From NCBI RefSeq assembly GCF_017939625.1, contig NZ_JAGKTC010000003.1, positions 434,001 to 498,000 on the forward strand: DNA of 64,000 bases, given 5' to 3'. This stretch comes from Pseudoxanthomonas helianthi. GTDB lineage: Bacteria > Pseudomonadota > Gammaproteobacteria > Xanthomonadales > Xanthomonadaceae. The position numbers and the translations under genes were made by a program. Each line of letters begins with the position of its first letter. Position 1 is the stretch's first letter. The notes under the pieces were generated by a model. It was given only the letters and a program-made list of their open reading frames with translations. It was not told the origin of the DNA and searched no databases. This document shows positions 60,876-64,000 of this stretch, piece by piece.

Positions 60876-62096
60876 TCATGCCTCGTCGCGATGAACGGCG
60901 ACATCGTTTACCGGGAAGGGAACCGCCGCTGCCGGTTTCGCCAGCCGCGCGTACAAGTCCACCGTGCGCTGCATCAATGCCTGCGTGCTCCATGCCTGCG
61001 CATCCTGCGGTCCGAACCCGGAAAGTTCCGCGCGGCGCGCCGGGTCACGCAACAGTCCGGCGACCTGCGCGGCGAATTCGGCTTCGTCTTCGCCACTGAT
61101 CGCCGCGCTGCGCGTACCGCGCAGCACCATGGCCGTGCCCATTACCGCGGTCGACACCACCGGCACGCCCAGCGCCATCGCTTCGGTCAGCACCAGGCCC
61201 TGGGTTTCGGTCGGCGAGGCGAACACGAATACATCGCCGGCGCGGTACGCATCCAGCAGCTCGGTGCGCCGGTCGAGGTTGCCGAAGAAGCGTACGTTCC
61301 GGTCCAGGCCCAGCGTCGATGCGAGCTGCTTCAAGCGCGGTGCGTCGGGACCTTCGCCGGCGATCATGAACAGCAGGTCGGGGAATTCGCCGACCAGCCG
61401 CTGCGCGACGCGCAGCAGGAAGGCGATGTTCTTCTCGACCGCCAGCCGGCTGACCGTGACCAGGGTGGGCCGGTCGGCCGCGATGCCGTGCTTCGCGCGG
61501 AAACGGGCACCGTCGCCGCCGCGGAATTCGTCCAGGTCGATGCCGGTCGGCAACACCGTGGAAGGAGTGCGCACGCCGTAGCCGTCCAGCACTTCGACCA
61601 TCTGCTGGCTGGGCACGATCAGGTGGTCGACGCCATGGCAGAGGAAACGCGACAGGCGGCGCGCGAGGAAACGCAGCCACGATGCCGGCGCCCATGGCAG
61701 GTAATGGGCGATGTATTCCTCGAAATAGGTGTGATAAGTCTCGACCGTCGGCACGCCGGTGCGCTTGGCCAGGCGCACACCGAGGCGGTGCGCGCGGAAC
61801 GGCGTGTGGATATGGATCACGTCCCAGTGGCGCGCGGCGAGCCGGGGCTCGATCTCGCGCAACGCCCGTGCGGTGAGCAGGCGGTCTTCCGGGTCGAAGA
61901 AGATGACCTTCGCCGGCAGGCGGATCACCTCGAACTCGCCCTGCGAGTCGAAACCGCCCTGTCCTTCGCCGTAGTCCGGCGCCACCAGGGTGACCCGATG
62001 GCCGAGCCGCGAAAGGCTTTGGGCGAAGGTGCGGATCGAAGTGGAGACGCCGTTGACGCGCGGGAAATAGACGTCGGACAGCATCAGGATATCCAT
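60876..62096 (-). CDS. Glycosyltransferase family 4
   Basis: The 406-residue GT-B enzyme has the N-terminal VYFPRVNGVSTSIRTFAQ donor loop. HTPFRAHRLGVRLAKRTG, LVTVSRLAVEKN and the E-x7-E motif region SPTETQGLVLTEAMALG follow. It resembles the glycolipid alpha-mannosyl/glucosyltransferases. Acceptor and sugar are unknown. It lies 37 bases after the SGNH hydrolase gene on the same strand. Confidence 0.92.
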   Translation of the reverse strand: MDILMLSDVYFPRVNGVSTSIRTFAQSLSRLGHRVTLVAPDYGEGQGGFDSQGEFEVIRLPAKVIFFDPEDRLLTARALREIEPRLAARHWDVIHIHTPFRAHRLGVRLAKRTGVPTVETYHTYFEEYIAHYLPWAPASWLRFLARRLSRFLCHGVDHLIVPSQQMVEVLDGYGVRTPSTVLPTGIDLDEFRGGDGARFRAKHGIAADRPTLVTVSRLAVEKNIAFLLRVAQRLVGEFPDLLFMIAGEGPDAPRLKQLASTLGLDRNVRFFGNLDRRTELLDAYRAGDVFVFASPTETQGLVLTEAMALGVPVVSTAVMGTAMVLRGTRSAAISGEDEAEFAAQVAGLLRDPARRAELSGFGPQDAQAWSTQALMQRTVDLYARLAKPAAAVPFPVNDVAVHRDEA

Positions 62097-62133
62097 GCCC
62101 GCGATGCTATTTCAGGCCGATGAAGGATTTATG

Positions 62134-63186
62134 TCAGCGATACGCGGGCGGCAGCAGGGCCGCGATCTCCTCGTTGCGGACAGGCGCAATGCCCAGGTGG
62201 AAACGCGCGTTCAGCAGCACCACCAACGATTGAGCCCACAGCGCATTCCACGCCAGACCCGCGTGGCCGTCGGCCAGCACCGCGTAGTCGGGCGTGTCGC
62301 CTTCCCGGTTTTCGACACGCAGGCGGCCCAGGGTGACCGCGCGATAGGCGGGACGCCCGTCCGGCCCGCGTCCGCCCCAGCGCGCAGCGAACCAGGCGCG
62401 GTCGTCGAAGAACGCCACGCGCGGATCGGCTCGGGCCATGTGCAGCAACGCGTGATCGAACGCATCCAGACCCCGTTCGATGTTGGCCAGTTGCCGGGGC
62501 GAATGCCAGCGACCCAGGTAGCGTGGCCAGTGCGCGTTGTCGAAGATGCCGACCAGCACGATGCGCGTCTTCGGGTGATGCGCGTGGATCGCCGCGATCG
62601 ATGCACCGATCGCCCTGACACAGGCAGCGACAAGCGCCTGCACCTGCGGCGCCGCGGGATCGCGCGCCAAGGCGTCGAGTTGCCCGGCCATGCCGAAGTC
62701 GTTGACGCCGATGCGGATCACCACGATGCCGTTGCGCCATGCCGTGGGGTCTTCGTCCATCAGCGCGATCAGCGCCGGCACCTGGCGGTAGCCGGCCATC
62801 AGGCCGCCGCAGCCCTGCCCGGACACGGCGAAATTGTTGCGGTAGTCCTGCTTGCGTGGCGCGCGCAGGTGCAGCCCGAGCCGATAACCGAGGCCAGCAA
62901 CACGGGCGGAGGTGCCGTATTCGCCCCATGGGCCCAGGTCGAGTTGCCGTCCGCGCAGCCGGGCCAGGACTTCGTCCCATTGCAGCGTTGCCCATCGGTA
63001 GCGTCCCCCGCGCTTCGCGGTCCCCTCGGGAAACGACAGCCGGTCCTGGTAGGAATGGCTGTCCGAATCGCCGACCACCGCCAGCGGCACGCGCTCGCCG
63101 GTCGACGCCGGCATCGCGTCCACCGGCGCAGATAAACAAGCCAGCAGAAGCCACGAAATTCCGCTACGGCATGAGATCCAGGCCAT
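62134..63186 (-). CDS. SGNH/GDSL-type hydrolase, exported
   Basis: The 350-residue precursor has a signal peptide (SGISWLLLACLSAPVDA). Block I is AVVGDSDSHSYQD (Ser41), block III is IRIGVNDFG, and block V may be in LADGHAGLAWN. It may be an esterase or a polysaccharide deacetylase. The start ATG 63186 has AAGG very close to it (one base), so it is uncertain. The ATG at 63114 would lose the signal peptide. It probably forms a unit with the glycosyltransferase. Confidence 0.85.
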   Translation of the reverse strand: MAWISCRSGISWLLLACLSAPVDAMPASTGERVPLAVVGDSDSHSYQDRLSFPEGTAKRGGRYRWATLQWDEVLARLRGRQLDLGPWGEYGTSARVAGLGYRLGLHLRAPRKQDYRNNFAVSGQGCGGLMAGYRQVPALIALMDEDPTAWRNGIVVIRIGVNDFGMAGQLDALARDPAAPQVQALVAACVRAIGASIAAIHAHHPKTRIVLVGIFDNAHWPRYLGRWHSPRQLANIERGLDAFDHALLHMARADPRVAFFDDRAWFAARWGGRGPDGRPAYRAVTLGRLRVENREGDTPDYAVLADGHAGLAWNALWAQSLVVLLNARFHLGIAPVRNEEIAALLPPAYR

Positions 63187-63383
63187 GCCTTCAGGAACGG
63201 CGACCGTGCTGCCGGATGGCCATCCACTCGCCCCGTGTATTTCCAGCCTCGACCCCAAGCAACCGGTTACATCCGACGCCGGCTGAACGGCCCTTGGCGA
63301 TCTCAGATTGCATTCAGACGCGATGCCGCCAACTAGCCGCGGGGACGGTGATGGGACCGGCCCTACTGAACCGAGGTTCCAAG

Positions 63384-64000
63384 ATGAAACGCACCCACTC
63401 CCCGTTCGCGACGTGGCCGCAGGCTGCCCTGCTCGGCCTGCTGGTGGCGGCCGGCAGCGGCGCCGCTTCCGCCGCCGTGCAGGACAACCGCGACGACCCG
63501 CAGCAGCGACGCGAACAGCGTCGACAGCAAGCCCACGACCAGGCCGACGCCCGGCGCGAGCAGGCCCGACAGCAATCCGAACAGCGCGAGCAGCGTCAGG
63601 CGCAGCAGCGCGAGCAGGCCCAGGAACGGCGCCAGCAGGCCATGCGCGACAACGAGGCCCGCCAGCGCGATTTCCGTGAACAGGCCCAGCAACGCGAATC
63701 CATGCAGCGCGAGTCCATGCAGCGCGAGCGGATGCAGGCGCGCCAGGCCGAAATGCGCCGCGACCAGGCCGACCGCGAGCAGGCCCAGGAACGCCGCCAA
63801 CAGGCGAGGCGCGACAACGAAGCGCGCCAGCGCGATTTCCGCGAACAGGCGCAACGCGAACGCATGCAGCGCGACCAGGCCGCGCAGGCACGTCGCGCCG
63901 AAATGCAGCGCGACCAGGCCGACCGCGATCGCGCCGAGGCGCAACGGGACTGGCGCGAACAGGCCGCGCAGCGCCAGCAGGCGCAACGCGAACGCCAGGC
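63384..64000 (+). CDS. Exported Gln/Arg-rich coiled-coil protein (3' end beyond the window)
   Basis: About 205 residues are visible, open at the right edge. A signal peptide (QAALLGLLVAAGSGAASA) is followed by long helix made of Gln, Arg, Glu, Ala and Asp, with almost no hydrophobic residues. The block EQAQERRQQA-x-RDNEARQRD occurs twice, 55 residues apart, showing internal duplication. GAGG precedes ATG 63384. Function is unknown; such proteins can bind metal or link envelope layers. The C-terminus lies outside. Confidence 0.8.
   Translation, partial: MKRTHSPFATWPQAALLGLLVAAGSGAASAAVQDNRDDPQQRREQRRQQAHDQADARREQARQQSEQREQRQAQQREQAQERRQQAMRDNEARQRDFREQAQQRESMQRESMQRERMQARQAEMRRDQADREQAQERRQQARRDNEARQRDFREQAQRERMQRDQAAQARRAEMQRDQADRDRAEAQRDWREQAAQRQQAQRERQ

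Overview
The window is a continuous, GC-rich, gene-dense stretch of a gammaproteobacterial chromosome. It most resembles the Xanthomonadaceae/Lysobacteraceae (Lysobacter, Luteimonas, Stenotrophomonas type). The reasons are the protein types (minor-pilin operon with PilY1, PldA, GspH/FimT, class I fumarase, many secreted peptidases), the tmRNA tag ANDDNYALAA, and intergenic palindromes of the Stenotrophomonas GTAG (SMAG/REP) kind. I see no tRNA, rRNA, IS element, prophage, integrase or CRISPR array. Genes are cut at both edges: tex on the left and a Gln/Arg-rich coiled-coil protein on the right.

Layout. 0-10 kb: tex, an unusual alpha/beta-hydrolase plus subtilase fusion, ssrA (tmRNA) with its own promoter and terminator, a small membrane protein, an OmpA-type lipoprotein, a wax-ester-synthase/DGAT-like acyltransferase, an HEFTH membrane protein, tcdA and a cytochrome c'-like protein. 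10-17 kb: the minus-strand minor pilin operon fimT-pilV-pilW-pilX-pilY1-pilE, mostly with ATGA stop-start overlaps. 17-27 kb: a lipoprotein, an M35 metallopeptidase, a cold-shock gene with a long leader, DUF456, pldA-arsC, a CoA-binding protein, a fatty-acid hydroxylase, a GST, fumarase and a serine hydrolase. 27-29 kb: an ECF41 sigma factor and its carboxymuconolactone-decarboxylase partner, each preceded by the same promoter-like motif.

29-45 kb: an ABC exporter, fpr, a CPBP protease, glutathione peroxidase, an M3 peptidase, the large helicase lhr, a glycerophosphodiesterase, cfa with an RsiV-like lipoprotein, and a GNAT protein. 45-52 kb: a 58-residue protein behind a sigma-54-like promoter, a rhomboid protease, an M14 peptidase, a YdeI-like protein, a barnase-barstar pair, dbpA, apt and a second csp gene. 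52-64 kb: two HI0933-type flavoproteins, a 50-residue membrane protein, trhO, an FKBP lipoprotein, a second serine hydrolase, an M1 aminopeptidase, an NTF2-like protein, a glycosyltransferase, an SGNH hydrolase and the coiled-coil protein.

Themes. Many products are exported or membrane hydrolases (S8, M35, M3, M14, M1, S12, SGNH, PldA, GlpQ), which fits a lytic, protein-degrading lifestyle. At least six families of palindromic repeats fill the gaps between genes. In three places they supply a stop codon or the last codons of a gene. The most distinctive observations are the double-triad hydrolase-subtilase fusion, the paired ECF41 promoters, the membrane-anchored barnase with its barstar, the sigma-54-like promoter with an upstream palindrome before a tiny gene, and the composite GTAG repeats.
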